Below are positions 24,551-34,405 of a stretch of 64,000 nt of DNA, piece after piece. The position numbers and the translations under genes were made by a program. The DNA lies in the NCBI RefSeq assembly GCF_050113715.1, contig NZ_JBNJQR010000007.1:124001-188000 (forward strand), given 5' to 3'. A model generated the notes under the pieces. It searched no databases. It saw only the letters and a list, made by a program, of their open reading frames with translations, and was not told the DNA's origin. The number at the start of each line of letters is the position of its first letter. The stretch's first letter is position 1. This DNA is from Brevibacillus_H ginsengisoli. Lineage in GTDB: Bacteria; Bacillota; Bacilli; Brevibacillales; Brevibacillaceae.

Positions 24551-27500
24551 TTAATCCATTGGCAAGGAGAAGATGAAGCTTGTTCCCTCTCCTTGGCTTG
24601 TCCTTACCTCGACCGAGCCTCCCAGCTTTTTCAACTCATGCTTTACAACCGAGAGACCCACACCTCTTCCAGACACTTCGTCAGGCTCCTCGATTCTGGA
24701 GAATCCTTCAACAAAAAGCTGCTCCAGCCATTTCTCTTCGCTCCACTCTTTTACCCCTTGTCGATCAACCATTCCTTGCTCCAAGCATTTGGCTTTGAGC
24801 CATTCCAGATCAATCCCTCTTCCGTCATCGGTAATCGAGAGCGTAATAACATCGCCATCCAGCTTGTACTCACAGTGAACGGTCCCTTTTCTCTCTTTAT
24901 TTCCTTCCAGTCGCTCCTCTTCCTGTTCAATTCCATGATCAATCGCATTCCGAAAAATATGAATAAGAGCACCCACAAAATGGTTAAAGCGTTCCGGCGA
25001 CACCCAAATCTCGTCGCCTTCCAGCTTCAGTGGATGAAGTTTCTTGTCCAGCCGTGTTGCCAAACTCGCCACATAATCGCTGTATCGGTTCAGCAGCTCC
25101 TTCAACGGCCGGTTATGCAGCTGGTTGAATTGATGAAGCAGCTCCTGATGATTTTGCTCCCGCAAATAACCAATGATTTCGGTTTGCAAACCATCCCAGC
25201 GATCTCTGGAAAAAGAGATCACTTGCTCCTTCTTTTCAAAAAAGTCTTCGCCCAGATTCTGTCTTAAGATCCTCATGTCTTGTTGGACAGCTGATTGTAC
25301 CGCTGAAGCAGCGCGAACAGCCCCTAGTTGGCTCTGATGCCATGAGCTGGATTGACGCCCCTCCTGCTTCGTCAGCTCAATTAATTCCGTCTCCAGCTCA
25401 TGCAGCTTAAGCGGAGTCTGGATGAGACGCAGCTGACTGAAGTCCCCCTTGAACTGGTGGATTTGCCCAATCAAGCTGAAGACGCGCGCATGATCGTCGT
25501 CACCTGCTGAAAGAATGGCCTCCCAGTCCTTGTCGAAAAACGCCTGGAAGCGGTGCAATGTTTGAAGAAATAGTTCCAGGTTGGTCACGACCGTCACAAC
25601 CATCTTCAAGATCTGCCATTCTTGCTCCATCTTCCCTTCCAGCGCCCGTTTCTCGCTCAGGTCAGTCAGGATCATCATTAATCCTTCCGGCAGTCCTTCA
25701 TTTGCCTGATCAATTGGTTTGCATTCAAGCTTGACAGGAAGCTGGTTGATGATGATTTCACTCGGCAACAGCGTCAGATAAAGTTCCTTTTGTGTTTCAT
25801 TTTCGGTTTCAAAATACTTCTGCAAGAGTGACTCAATAAACAACTGTTCCTCTTTTTTATCAGGATAGAGCAATTCAGCGATCGCAAATTCAGCAATCTC
25901 TTTGCCAAAAATACGCAGGCATTCCCTGCTGTACTCGGATTGAACCAACAGGTTGCTCGAGAACTGCAAAAATCCCTGCCCCGCATTATCCAGCAGGACT
26001 TTGTTTTCTCGCAGCAGCTTTTCGATTTTTTCGGTTCTTTCGCCAACGAGATTCTCAAGCGAGAGATTCCATTTTTCCAATTGATGATACAGCCGGGCAT
26101 TCTCAATAAAGATCGCAATTTGCGAAAAAATTAACCGCAACAGCTCAGTTCTCGCTTCATTAAAGACGTGTGTCGCCAGGTTGTTTTCCAGGTAGATAAT
26201 CCCGATCATTCTCCCTTGCTGCCACAACGGGGAGCAGAGAACCGACTTGGGCTGGCGGCTCATGATGTATGGATCGCCAGCACATCTCTCATCTTTGGAA
26301 GCGTCATGAAATACGAGCATCTTCTCCGTTCGGGTCGCATAATTGACGATCGCTACAGAGACGATTCCACTCTGTTCATACGGAATGGACTGCATTATTT
26401 CCACATCTTTGTTCACGCTACCTGCCGCTTCGATCACCCATTCGCCTTGCCTTTTCAAAATAAGAATTCCCTTCTCGGCGCCAGCATTGCTGATCACTGT
26501 TCGAAGCATTGTTGCAAGCAGCTTTTCCAGCTTAATCTCGCTTGCCATCGCTTGAGAGGCTTTAATCACCGTCATCAAATCCAGAATGCTGGACGATTGT
26601 TCCAGCGCCTGAGTGTTCACCTCATCTAATGGCTTGGATTCAGTTTTGTACATCAATCGAGCGTATCGGTAACTGATATCCTTTGCTTTGGCAATCGCTC
26701 CCCATTGAACATACGCTTCATAAGCGTCAGTCATGTACAATTTGGCGATGGTCTCCATTCCTTTGGACAGATAAAACTTGGCGGCGCGCTCACAGGCGAT
26801 GGCTTCATTCTGAGTAAATCCGTCCTGTCTCGCTGACCGGATCGACTGCTCGTACAGATCTGCCGCCTTATGATCATTCCCCGAGAGATTTTCCCACTCT
26901 GCGCACATTAACAGGTACTTATGCTGGAAATTCTCTGGGCAGTTGTCTGTCCAAAGCTTCATTTTTTTCATATTCAATTTGATTCGTTTGGCGTACATTC
27001 GCTTCTCTTCATGACCGGCAAACGAATAATGTGCCGTCATCGCAAGCGTCTGCATAAAGACATGTTGGGCAACTAGCAGCTGTCCACTGATCGTCTCCAA
27101 CCACTGATTCGCCTCAATCGCCAGCTTGGCCGCTTCACCATACTGTTCAAAAAAGTAAAGAATCTGAAATTTATAGAAGTTATACATGTACCGCTTGTAC
27201 GGTTTGCCTTCTTCCTCTAATTCCTTGATATAGGCCTTTTCATCAAACGCATCCTTGGAGAAAGCAGACTTGTCTTCTTTCCATTTAACTAAACAATGCA
27301 TCGCTTGTTGAAGCAGCAAGAGCCGATCATCGTGATCAACCACCTTGATTTGTGAAATGAGATCCGAATAAAGCAGAATCTGCTTGTTCATCTCTTCTAG
27401 CGAAAATCCGCAAAACAGCATGGCATCCAGAACGCCAAGCGAATTGTAGGCCGTGTAAATGTTGCTTCCGCTCTCGAACCCGTGCTGAATGGCTTTTTTC

Positions 27501-30500
27501 AACAGCGGGATATTCGTCTTGGCATGATTGCGCCAATGATTCAAGAGAATGGCGAACGCCCCAAACGCCTTGGTCAAAGCCATCGGGTCCTCAAACTTAT
27601 CCGCGACTAGGCACGCCAGCTCTCCAAACTCATACCCTGTCTGATACTTGTCAAATTTAGTGCTGAGCACGATTCCGTACCCCGTGTATCCATTTGCCGA
27701 ACCTACATGATTGCCGTGCTTGAGGGACAGGGTGAGCACACGCAGAATCGTCAGAGCGAACCAGTTGGGGTTTTCAAAGTACGATGACGGTCCCGCATAG
27801 CTGATAATGTTCATGGCTATCTGATAGTTTTCTTCGGACATGTCCGGCATGAGGAGTAAGAGCTCAGGACTTCTCTTGTTCAGTCGACGTTTCACCTGCC
27901 AAATCTCGCGAATGATGTCCAGCTTGCCCGGTTTGAGCGGAATCGAGACACCCAATAGTTGCAACGCCTGATTGGCAATTTCCGTCACCAGTTGAAATTT
28001 GGCCAAGCTGGTATTCATATGGATCTGGATTTCATGAATCCTCACACGCTCGATATTCGTCTTGGCGTGTTGCAAAACGAGGTCAAACAGCCGTTCAGCT
28101 TCCCCGAAATGATTGCACAGGTACTCCGCTTCCGCCCGCAATGTATACAGCTTTATCGCCAGTTCATAGTGACGGTTCCAGACGTCTTCGGGAAGCAGTT
28201 CTGTGCCTCGCCGAAGGTATTTTAGGGCTGCCTCGTACGCTGTGGAGAGCTCGGCTCTTTGACCAGCCAAGTGATGCAGCTCAGCCACTTGGTTTCTCTC
28301 GGATTCGTCTTCGATCAGCTCTTCGGCAAAATACAAGTGATCGCACATCTCAAAAAGATGTTCATCGTACGCTGTTGAATCAAACTGCTGTTGCATGATT
28401 TTGCCCAGTGTAAGATGTACCTGTTTTAGCTCGTCATCGGACAGCAAAGAGTAGGCCGCTTGTTGGATCCGGTCGTGAACAAATTTCATTCGAACCGTTA
28501 CTTGCCCGAATACCTCTTCTTCATCCCTTAAATAAGCGAGATACTTCTCCCCTTCCAAAGGATACAAAAGCCCTTCCTGCAACGCCGGAAAGAGTAGCTG
28601 AACAGTCTCTGATTCTGTAAGTTGACTGGCCTTAGCGATCATATGCAAGAAAAACGTGTTTCCCAGACACGCCGCGCAGGCAAGCAGCCTTCGGGTATCG
28701 GAAGGAAAATTAAGCACCTTCTCTACTAGTAGATCAGCTACATTGTCAGCTGCACTAAGCTTCTCAATCTCTTCTATCTTCCATATCCATTTCTTTTCGT
28801 CAAAGTCATACGATAGCAGGTCTCGTTCATGGAGTGACTTCAGGTACTGCTTGATAAAGAACGGATTCCCCTCGGTTTTCTGCAACAAAATGCGGGAGAG
28901 CGGCAGCGTCTCTTGCACATCAGCATACAGGGTATCACAGAGCAACAGATTTAACTCCTGAATGCCAAGGGGTTCGAGCGAGATTTGTTGCAAGATTTTA
29001 CTGTGAATGCCGCTTTCCGTCAGGATCGCGACAAGCGGATGACCCGCATTTTCTTCTTGAACCCGATTGGCCCCAATCATTAAGAAATGACTGACCTGCA
29101 AATCGGTGATCATTTGTTGGATCAAGTAAAGGGAGGCCGTATCCGCCCACTGGATATCATCAAGGAATAAAACCAAGGGATGCTCGGGTCTGGCCAAAAT
29201 CCGTACAAAACGTTGCATGACTAATTGAAAGCGATTTTTCGTCTCAGTCGGCGGCAGCTCTGGAACAGGCGGCTGTTCGCCGATGATCATGGACAGTTGA
29301 GGAATGACGTCGACAATGATTTGTCCCATGCCTTGGACAGCTTCCAGGATCGTTTCCCGCCAAGCCTGAAGCTCCTCCTGGCTTTCCATGAGCAGCTGCC
29401 TGACCAGCTCTTGAAACGCCTGAATAATTGCGGTAAATGGGATATTCTGTTTGAACTGATCAAACTTCCCGTAGATTAAACGGGCTTTACTGCGCAGTTG
29501 GGTCTTTTGCACCTCGTTGATCAATGCCGACTTGCCCATTCCCGCTTTCCCGTTGACGATCAGAAAGCGGCTCGCTCCGTTACATACCTGCTCAAAGGCA
29601 TCGAGCAGTGTTTGCATCTCATTCTCACGTCCGTACAGCTTTTCTGGAATTTGCAAACGATCCGAGCAATCGTGAAGAGCCAACGGGAAAGGTTCAATCG
29701 TTCCCGTCTCTTCTAACTGTTGAAGGCAATTCCTAAGATCGGCGATTAATCCTCGTACGCTAAGATAGCGATCCTCGGCATTTTTCGATAAGCATTTCAG
29801 AACGATCTCGGATACAGGTGTCGGGATCGTTTTATTAATCTCATGAGGAGCGACAGGTTTAAGCGCAATATGGGCATGAACCAACTCTAGCAAATCATTG
29901 GAAAGAAACGGAGGTTTGCCAGTCAACATCTCATAAGCCGTAATCCCAAACGAGTAATAATCCGTACGATAATCCAAAGGTCGATTCATTCTGCCTGTTT
30001 GTTCAGGAGACATGTAACGAGAGCTTCCCTCAAGCTCTCCCAAGTGAGGGGCTGTTTGGTATTCTTGCGTAAGCCTGGTCGCACTTCCGAAATCAATCAG
30101 CTTGACCTCTAGCGTATCGGGATGAATGAGTATATTTGACGGCTTGATGTCCTTATGGATGATCTCTTCTTGATGAACCTCGCCTATGCACTCGGCGATT
30201 CGTATGCAAATGGAGAGAATCTCTTTGATTTTGAGCGACTTCATTTTTAAGAAGATATCGAGCGGCAGTCCACCGTAATCCTCAATGACCAAAACGGCTT
30301 CTCTTCCGTTTTTAATAAGCTCGACCGACTTGGCTACCGCATCCGATTGAATGGATTGCAGAATGTGATGTTCATGCGTCAGTTTCGAGTAAGCTTCAAT
30401 TGAGGTTTGCCTAACCTTTGGGATCTTAAGCATAACCGACTGATTATTTACAATTCGAATACCTCGATAAACCATTTTCTGTGAAGTATTGGAGACCAAC

Positions 30501-30541
30501 TCACTGATCTTATATCCGGGAATCCCAATCGTTTTAATCAT
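24551..30541 (-). CDS. Multidomain Ser/Thr kinase - AAA ATPase - GAF - CheA-like histidine kinase
   Basis: A 1996-residue signalling fusion. Residues 8-275 are a protein kinase domain: Lys39 in VMLKIPK, catalytic IIHKDIKPSN (Asp131), LIDFG (Asp150) and MSPEQ. Residues 300-700 are a predicted STAND-type ATPase with Walker A GKAGMGKS (331-338) and Walker B LFLDDIQWAD near 460. A long helical, TPR-like region follows to about 1320. A GAF domain spans about 1330-1490, then a coiled coil (LENLVGERTEKIEKLLREN) and a PAS-like part. The end is CheA-like: IHQFKGDFSQL (His near 1694, HPt style), then an HATPase with FRNAIDHGIE, DDGRGID and GRGVGLSVVKHELKKLGG. Such trifunctional kinases are known from cyanobacteria and myxobacteria; this branch is rarer in Bacillales. 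No membrane helix is seen, so it should sense inside the cell. Confidence 0.85.
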   Translation of the reverse strand: MIKTIGIPGYKISELVSNTSQKMVYRGIRIVNNQSVMLKIPKVRQTSIEAYSKLTHEHHILQSIQSDAVAKSVELIKNGREAVLVIEDYGGLPLDIFLKMKSLKIKEILSICIRIAECIGEVHQEEIIHKDIKPSNILIHPDTLEVKLIDFGSATRLTQEYQTAPHLGELEGSSRYMSPEQTGRMNRPLDYRTDYYSFGITAYEMLTGKPPFLSNDLLELVHAHIALKPVAPHEINKTIPTPVSEIVLKCLSKNAEDRYLSVRGLIADLRNCLQQLEETGTIEPFPLALHDCSDRLQIPEKLYGRENEMQTLLDAFEQVCNGASRFLIVNGKAGMGKSALINEVQKTQLRSKARLIYGKFDQFKQNIPFTAIIQAFQELVRQLLMESQEELQAWRETILEAVQGMGQIIVDVIPQLSMIIGEQPPVPELPPTETKNRFQLVMQRFVRILARPEHPLVLFLDDIQWADTASLYLIQQMITDLQVSHFLMIGANRVQEENAGHPLVAILTESGIHSKILQQISLEPLGIQELNLLLCDTLYADVQETLPLSRILLQKTEGNPFFIKQYLKSLHERDLLSYDFDEKKWIWKIEEIEKLSAADNVADLLVEKVLNFPSDTRRLLACAACLGNTFFLHMIAKASQLTESETVQLLFPALQEGLLYPLEGEKYLAYLRDEEEVFGQVTVRMKFVHDRIQQAAYSLLSDDELKQVHLTLGKIMQQQFDSTAYDEHLFEMCDHLYFAEELIEDESERNQVAELHHLAGQRAELSTAYEAALKYLRRGTELLPEDVWNRHYELAIKLYTLRAEAEYLCNHFGEAERLFDLVLQHAKTNIERVRIHEIQIHMNTSLAKFQLVTEIANQALQLLGVSIPLKPGKLDIIREIWQVKRRLNKRSPELLLLMPDMSEENYQIAMNIISYAGPSSYFENPNWFALTILRVLTLSLKHGNHVGSANGYTGYGIVLSTKFDKYQTGYEFGELACLVADKFEDPMALTKAFGAFAILLNHWRNHAKTNIPLLKKAIQHGFESGSNIYTAYNSLGVLDAMLFCGFSLEEMNKQILLYSDLISQIKVVDHDDRLLLLQQAMHCLVKWKEDKSAFSKDAFDEKAYIKELEEEGKPYKRYMYNFYKFQILYFFEQYGEAAKLAIEANQWLETISGQLLVAQHVFMQTLAMTAHYSFAGHEEKRMYAKRIKLNMKKMKLWTDNCPENFQHKYLLMCAEWENLSGNDHKAADLYEQSIRSARQDGFTQNEAIACERAAKFYLSKGMETIAKLYMTDAYEAYVQWGAIAKAKDISYRYARLMYKTESKPLDEVNTQALEQSSSILDLMTVIKASQAMASEIKLEKLLATMLRTVISNAGAEKGILILKRQGEWVIEAAGSVNKDVEIMQSIPYEQSGIVSVAIVNYATRTEKMLVFHDASKDERCAGDPYIMSRQPKSVLCSPLWQQGRMIGIIYLENNLATHVFNEARTELLRLIFSQIAIFIENARLYHQLEKWNLSLENLVGERTEKIEKLLRENKVLLDNAGQGFLQFSSNLLVQSEYSRECLRIFGKEIAEFAIAELLYPDKKEEQLFIESLLQKYFETENETQKELYLTLLPSEIIINQLPVKLECKPIDQANEGLPEGLMMILTDLSEKRALEGKMEQEWQILKMVVTVVTNLELFLQTLHRFQAFFDKDWEAILSAGDDDHARVFSLIGQIHQFKGDFSQLRLIQTPLKLHELETELIELTKQEGRQSSSWHQSQLGAVRAASAVQSAVQQDMRILRQNLGEDFFEKKEQVISFSRDRWDGLQTEIIGYLREQNHQELLHQFNQLHNRPLKELLNRYSDYVASLATRLDKKLHPLKLEGDEIWVSPERFNHFVGALIHIFRNAIDHGIEQEEERLEGNKERKGTVHCEYKLDGDVITLSITDDGRGIDLEWLKAKCLEQGMVDRQGVKEWSEEKWLEQLFVEGFSRIEEPDEVSGRGVGLSVVKHELKKLGGSVEVRTSQGEGTSFIFSLPMD

Positions 30542-30686
30542 ATTTTTATCAACTCCAGGTTAGTAGGGCATTGTCGAGTAATGTACCATTGTCCGATCTT
30601 GTCGAATATTCTATATTTATACTATATTACCGCTATTTTCAATAGATAAAACATGTTTCGTTACGATCTGCTAAAGGGGGATGCCT

Positions 30687-31247
30687 GTGTCCAATTTACC
30701 TCGTTCTGTCAGTGATCCAAGAACAGGAGAAACCATTACGTTTTTGAAAACAACTGAAGAAACTCAGGGTGAGTACCTACTTTTCCGGACAGATTTGCCT
30801 CCCAACAATGGGATCTTCTCCCACTATCATACCGAATTCGTTGAGACCTTTGAAGGTGTAGGTGGAGATTTGGAGCTGACTTTAAGCGGAAGGCGGATGA
30901 TTCTTGCCAAGGGGGAGAAACAAATGATCCCTTTGAACAAGATTCATCGATTCACGAATAAAACCGACCAGTTTGTCTCTTTTAACGTGGAGATTCGTCC
31001 AGCGGGAACTTTTGAGAAGTTTGTCCGCGCAAGCTACGGTCTGGATACCGATCACCGCAGCTTTTATGTCCCCATCCTGAACCAAAGTGTGCCGAAAAAC
31101 ATCCTCTTGCTAGGGACGTTGTTTGAGTTTGGCGAATTTTATTTGCCTTACATCCCTCGATTTGTGCAACGAGCTATTTTCGGGACAATGGCCAAGCTAG
31201 CCAAATGGTGCGGAGCGGCAAAGACTCTGGAAAAATACTATACATAG
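30687..31247 (+). CDS. Cupin-domain protein
   Basis: A protein of about 186 residues with one cupin fold (residues 30-110): FSHYHTEFVETFEGVGGDLEL gives the His-His-Glu ligand pattern, and KIHRFTNKTDQFVSF the second histidine. The C-terminal region is helical and includes LLGTLFEFGEFYLPYIPRF. Function unknown. GTG 30687 is 6 nt after AAGGGGG; the ATG at 30681 abuts that site and is less likely. It is divergent from the multikinase gene across 140 bp, so the two may share control; no operator was seen. Confidence 0.7.
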   Translation: MSNLPRSVSDPRTGETITFLKTTEETQGEYLLFRTDLPPNNGIFSHYHTEFVETFEGVGGDLELTLSGRRMILAKGEKQMIPLNKIHRFTNKTDQFVSFNVEIRPAGTFEKFVRASYGLDTDHRSFYVPILNQSVPKNILLLGTLFEFGEFYLPYIPRFVQRAIFGTMAKLAKWCGAAKTLEKYYT

Positions 31248-31267
31248 GTAGTTACAATTCCTATTAA

Positions 31268-31301
31268 GAAAAGGTTGCCGAGCTCTTCGGCAACCTTCTT
31301 T
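31268..31301 (+). terminator. Intrinsic terminator after the cupin gene
   Basis: AAGGTTGCCGA / TCGGCAACCTT, perfect 11-bp stem followed by CTTT. Confidence 0.75.
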
Positions 31302-31411
31302 GCATATCTCCCATGTCAAAAAATTCATCCACGGCATGAAAAAGGTAGTTTTTACCCTCATTTTTCTATTTTGCATTATTTTTACAATATTAATAAAATT
31401 ATCTTTTTCCC

Positions 31412-31440
31412 TTAACACTCCTTACACATTTTTCTAATAC
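31412..31440 (+). promoter_or_regulatory. Possible Pho-box and -10 of the nucleotidase gene
   Basis: TTAACA at 31412 and TTACAC at 31422 form a 10-bp-period direct repeat like PhoP boxes (TTHACA), with a TAATAC -10 candidate at 31435. Phosphate control would fit a nucleotide-scavenging enzyme. The match is short and this is a weak call. Confidence 0.3.
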
Positions 31441-31485
31441 TCTTTGTTTATGGAATAAAAATATTTTTGTGGGGTGCATTGTCGA

Positions 31486-33552
31486 GTGAAAAAAAATCTA
31501 AAAGCGATCACCGGAACATTATTAGCATCATCTTTGGCTTTAGGAGTTCTATCGTCTCCTTTAGTAAAGGTGCATGCTGAATCAGTGGAGAACCCACCTG
31601 CTGCCCAAGAAGATAGCAATGAGGTAGCGCCTGCTTCTACCAGTAAATCTACTGTGCAATTAAGGATCATGGAGACAACGGATATTCATACCAACCTCGT
31701 AAACTATGATTATTACAAAGACACCGAGACCTTCGAATACGGATTAGCTTTAACGGCTTCCTTAATTAAACAAGCCCGAGCGGAGGCAAAGAATAGTTTA
31801 CTGATTGATAATGGCGACTTGATCCAAGGAAACTCTCTCGGAGATTATGTGGCGAAGATTAAACCGTTAAAAGATGGCGAAACGCATCCTGTCTATAAAG
31901 CGATGAATTTGATGGGATACGATGTCGGGAATATCGGGAACCATGAATTCAACTACGGCCTGAATTTCCTGGATCGCTCATTAAAGGGAGCCAAGTTTCC
32001 TTATGTGAACGCTAACGTCTATATCGACGACCATGATCACAATGACAAAAATGACGCCAACCGTTGGAAGCCGTACACCATCCTGACAAAAGAAGTAGAA
32101 GATGAGAAAGGCAAGAAAACCAAAATCAAAATTGGCGTAATCGGTTTCGTGCCTCCGCAAATCATGCAGTGGGACAAAGATAATTTGCAGGGCAAAATCA
32201 TTACCAAGGATATGGTGGAGACAGCTGAAAAGTTCATCCCTAAAATGAAAAAAGAAGGCGCGGATATTATCATCGCTGTTCCGCATTCCGGAATCGATAT
32301 GGTCCGTTCGGAAGGTCAAGAAAACGCGGTCTACCAATTGACCAAGGTTCCTGGAATTGATGCTGTTCTTTTCGGTCACGCGCATAAGCTCTTCCCTTCC
32401 GCGCAACCAGATAAAGATGGATTTGTGGGAGACAATATTGATAACAAGAAGGGAACGATCAACGGTATTCCGGCGGTAGAACCAGGCTTCTGGGGCAACA
32501 ACCTGGGCGTAATTGATTTAACGCTCCAAAAGAAAGGATCGAAGTGGGTGGTTCGTGACTCGCAATCGACTAACCTAAGTGTGTATAAAAAGGATGATAA
32601 GGGCGTTGCGATCAAAGAAAACGGCCAATTCGTTCCAGTCGTTCAACCGGATAAGCAAATGCTCTCGGCTGTAAGCTCCGCTCATAAAGGCACCCTGAAA
32701 TACGTTCGCGGACCTGTGGGCGAAACAACTGCGCCAATCAACAGCTACTTCGCCCTGGCTCAAGATGACCCATCCGTGCAAATCGTGAGTGATGCTCAAA
32801 CCTGGTACGTGAAACAGCAGTTGCAAGGCACCGATTACGAGAAGTATCCGGTTTTGTCCGCTGCCGCTCCGTTTAAAGCAGGCGGTCGTCAGGGAGCTAC
32901 CTATTACACAGATATCCCTGCCGGAACCATCGCGATTAAAAACGTGGCCGATCTTTATCTCTATCCCAACACGGTAAAAGCTACTTTGATTAACGGCGCG
33001 GAATTGAAGGAATGGTTGGAATGGTCCGCCGGGCAGTTTAACCAGATCAATCCTAGCAGCACCGCAGAGCAACCGCTTGTTGACACTAAATTCCCAACCT
33101 ACAACTTCGATATTATTGACGGTGTCACCTATCAGATTGACGTCACACAACCGGCTAAGTACGACGCGGGCGGAAAAGTGATCAATGAGAATTCCAACCG
33201 TATCAAGAACTTGAGCTTCGAAGGAAAGCTTGTTGATCCGAAGCAAAAATTCGTAGTGGCGACGAACAACTATCGCGCGGGCGGCGCTTTTGCCAATCCG
33301 GACAAAAACAATATCATCTTGGACGCCCCATTGGAAAATCGCCAAGCGATTATCGAATACATCACCGAGAAGAAAAAAATCAACCCTTCCGCCGACAACA
33401 ACTGGACATTTGCTCCTATCTCAGGCAATGTGAATGTGACGTTTGACTCTTCACCGAATGGTGCTAAGTTCTTGGGCAAAGACTCCAAGATTTCACTGGT
33501 TGGACCTTCTTCCGACGGATTTAGCAAGTATACGATTAACATGAGCAAGTAA
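31486..33552 (+). CDS. Secreted 2',3'-cyclic-nucleotide 2'-phosphodiesterase/3'-nucleotidase
   Basis: A 688-residue exported metallophosphoesterase of the CpdB/YfkN family. The start is GTG 31486 (VKKNLKAITG) with a signal peptide cut after VHA, near residue 31. Metal-site motifs are in order: TTDIHTNL, DNGDLIQGNSLGD, GNHEFNYG, VPHSGID and GHAHKLF; these coordinate the two-metal centre. The C-terminal nucleotide-binding domain runs from about residue 370. It releases phosphate and nucleoside from extracellular nucleotides. No LPxTG anchor or S-layer domain is present, so the product is probably secreted. Regulation by phosphate is possible. Confidence 0.85.
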   Translation: MKKNLKAITGTLLASSLALGVLSSPLVKVHAESVENPPAAQEDSNEVAPASTSKSTVQLRIMETTDIHTNLVNYDYYKDTETFEYGLALTASLIKQARAEAKNSLLIDNGDLIQGNSLGDYVAKIKPLKDGETHPVYKAMNLMGYDVGNIGNHEFNYGLNFLDRSLKGAKFPYVNANVYIDDHDHNDKNDANRWKPYTILTKEVEDEKGKKTKIKIGVIGFVPPQIMQWDKDNLQGKIITKDMVETAEKFIPKMKKEGADIIIAVPHSGIDMVRSEGQENAVYQLTKVPGIDAVLFGHAHKLFPSAQPDKDGFVGDNIDNKKGTINGIPAVEPGFWGNNLGVIDLTLQKKGSKWVVRDSQSTNLSVYKKDDKGVAIKENGQFVPVVQPDKQMLSAVSSAHKGTLKYVRGPVGETTAPINSYFALAQDDPSVQIVSDAQTWYVKQQLQGTDYEKYPVLSAAAPFKAGGRQGATYYTDIPAGTIAIKNVADLYLYPNTVKATLINGAELKEWLEWSAGQFNQINPSSTAEQPLVDTKFPTYNFDIIDGVTYQIDVTQPAKYDAGGKVINENSNRIKNLSFEGKLVDPKQKFVVATNNYRAGGAFANPDKNNIILDAPLENRQAIIEYITEKKKINPSADNNWTFAPISGNVNVTFDSSPNGAKFLGKDSKISLVGPSSDGFSKYTINMSK

Positions 33553-33576
33553 TCCACTCCAGTTGATTAACCTCAT

Positions 33577-33636
33577 GAATGAAAAAGAACTCAGCCGCAC
33601 TCTCTTTGGAGATGCTGGCTGAGTTCTTTTTCATTC
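33577..33636. terminator. Strong bidirectional terminator
   Basis: GAATGAAAAAGAACTCAGCC pairs perfectly over 20 bp with its complement at 33617-33636, with further inner pairing. It separates the nucleotidase gene from element E4 and the convergent gene beyond. Confidence 0.85.
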
Positions 33637-33640
33637 TATA

Positions 33641-33948
33641 GGAAAGTTTAATTGCTTTAAGAGGTAAAGTGATTAAACTTTCCTTCCAATTGCGTAAGCC
33701 CGCTCAAGAAAAGACTTCGTCCGCTTGCCCCCTCCTTGGAAGTGAAGCCTAGCGACGTTTCAGCCCCCCGATGTGAGGGGGAGGAAAGGAGAAAGGGAAA
33801 AGAGTCGCCACCCAACCCCGGAGGGGCGCGAAGCGTTTGGCGACTCCCTTTTGGATTGAGAGAGCGGACTTTTCAACATCATTGCGAGCTTCCACAGAGC
33901 GACGTTTCAGTCCCCCGGTGAGAGGGGAAAAGGGACGAAGTCTTTTCT
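33641..33948 (-). repeat. Structured 3' element E4 (class A centre, longest copy)
   Basis: Minus-strand copy that starts AGAAAAGACTTCGTCCC 9 nt after the stop of the gene at 33958. The centre is GGAGTCGCC ... GGCGACTC around CGCGCCCC/GGGG. Extra GC-rich segments with CCCCC(G)GTG/GAGGGG flank both arms and make this the longest copy. The linker GGGCTTACGCAATTGGAAGG and the second hairpin with CA/CA mismatch (GGAAAGTTTAATCACTTTA) end at 33641. The 20-bp terminator follows within 5 bp. Confidence 0.75.
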
Positions 33949-33957
33949 CATTTCCCA

Positions 33958-34380
33958 CTAGATTCTGTTATGATCCGCTTTCCAGTTCTTGATGGCTTTC
34001 TTAATGTCATCGGAGCTTAGCTTTTTGGCGACAGCCTGTTGGCTCAGTTCGACGAGCTCGGCGTCACTTGCAAATCGTAAAGCGACGATTTGAGCAAGCG
34101 TAAGGCGAGAATCGAGCAATTGGCCATTCAGCACATAATGGCGTAAATTCTCCTCTGCGCGAATCGCTCGGTCTTGCGCTTTTAACGAATAGGTTCGGAG
34201 CAAGAAGAATGCGATAAACAGAAGAAAGGCGATGACTAGAATGAGAAAAGAAGCCAAACTGAACCCTTCTTTGATCAAAAGGATCAAGCTTCCTACCAAT
34301 GTAACCAGCAATAATGGCAAGGAAACGTAATGAAAAATGGGATGAAGCCTGCGGTGATTCTGGTAATTTTGCGTATTCAT
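33958..34380 (-). CDS. DUF6526-type membrane protein
   Basis: A 140-residue protein matching the short family found beside ABC-2 exporters in Bacillales. It opens MNTQNYQNHRRLHPIFHYV; two helices (LPLLLVTLVGSLILLI and FLILVIAFLLFIAFFLL) are followed by a cytoplasmic helical part ending in SDDIKKAIKNWKADH. Its function is unknown. It is 25 bp downstream of the ABC permease gene and probably co-transcribed, so a role in the exporter or its regulation is likely but unproven. Confidence 0.7.
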   Translation of the reverse strand: MNTQNYQNHRRLHPIFHYVSLPLLLVTLVGSLILLIKEGFSLASFLILVIAFLLFIAFFLLRTYSLKAQDRAIRAEENLRHYVLNGQLLDSRLTLAQIVALRFASDAELVELSQQAVAKKLSSDDIKKAIKNWKADHNRI

Positions 34381-34405
34381 GAAGTGCCTCCCTGTTGAAA
34401 ATATT

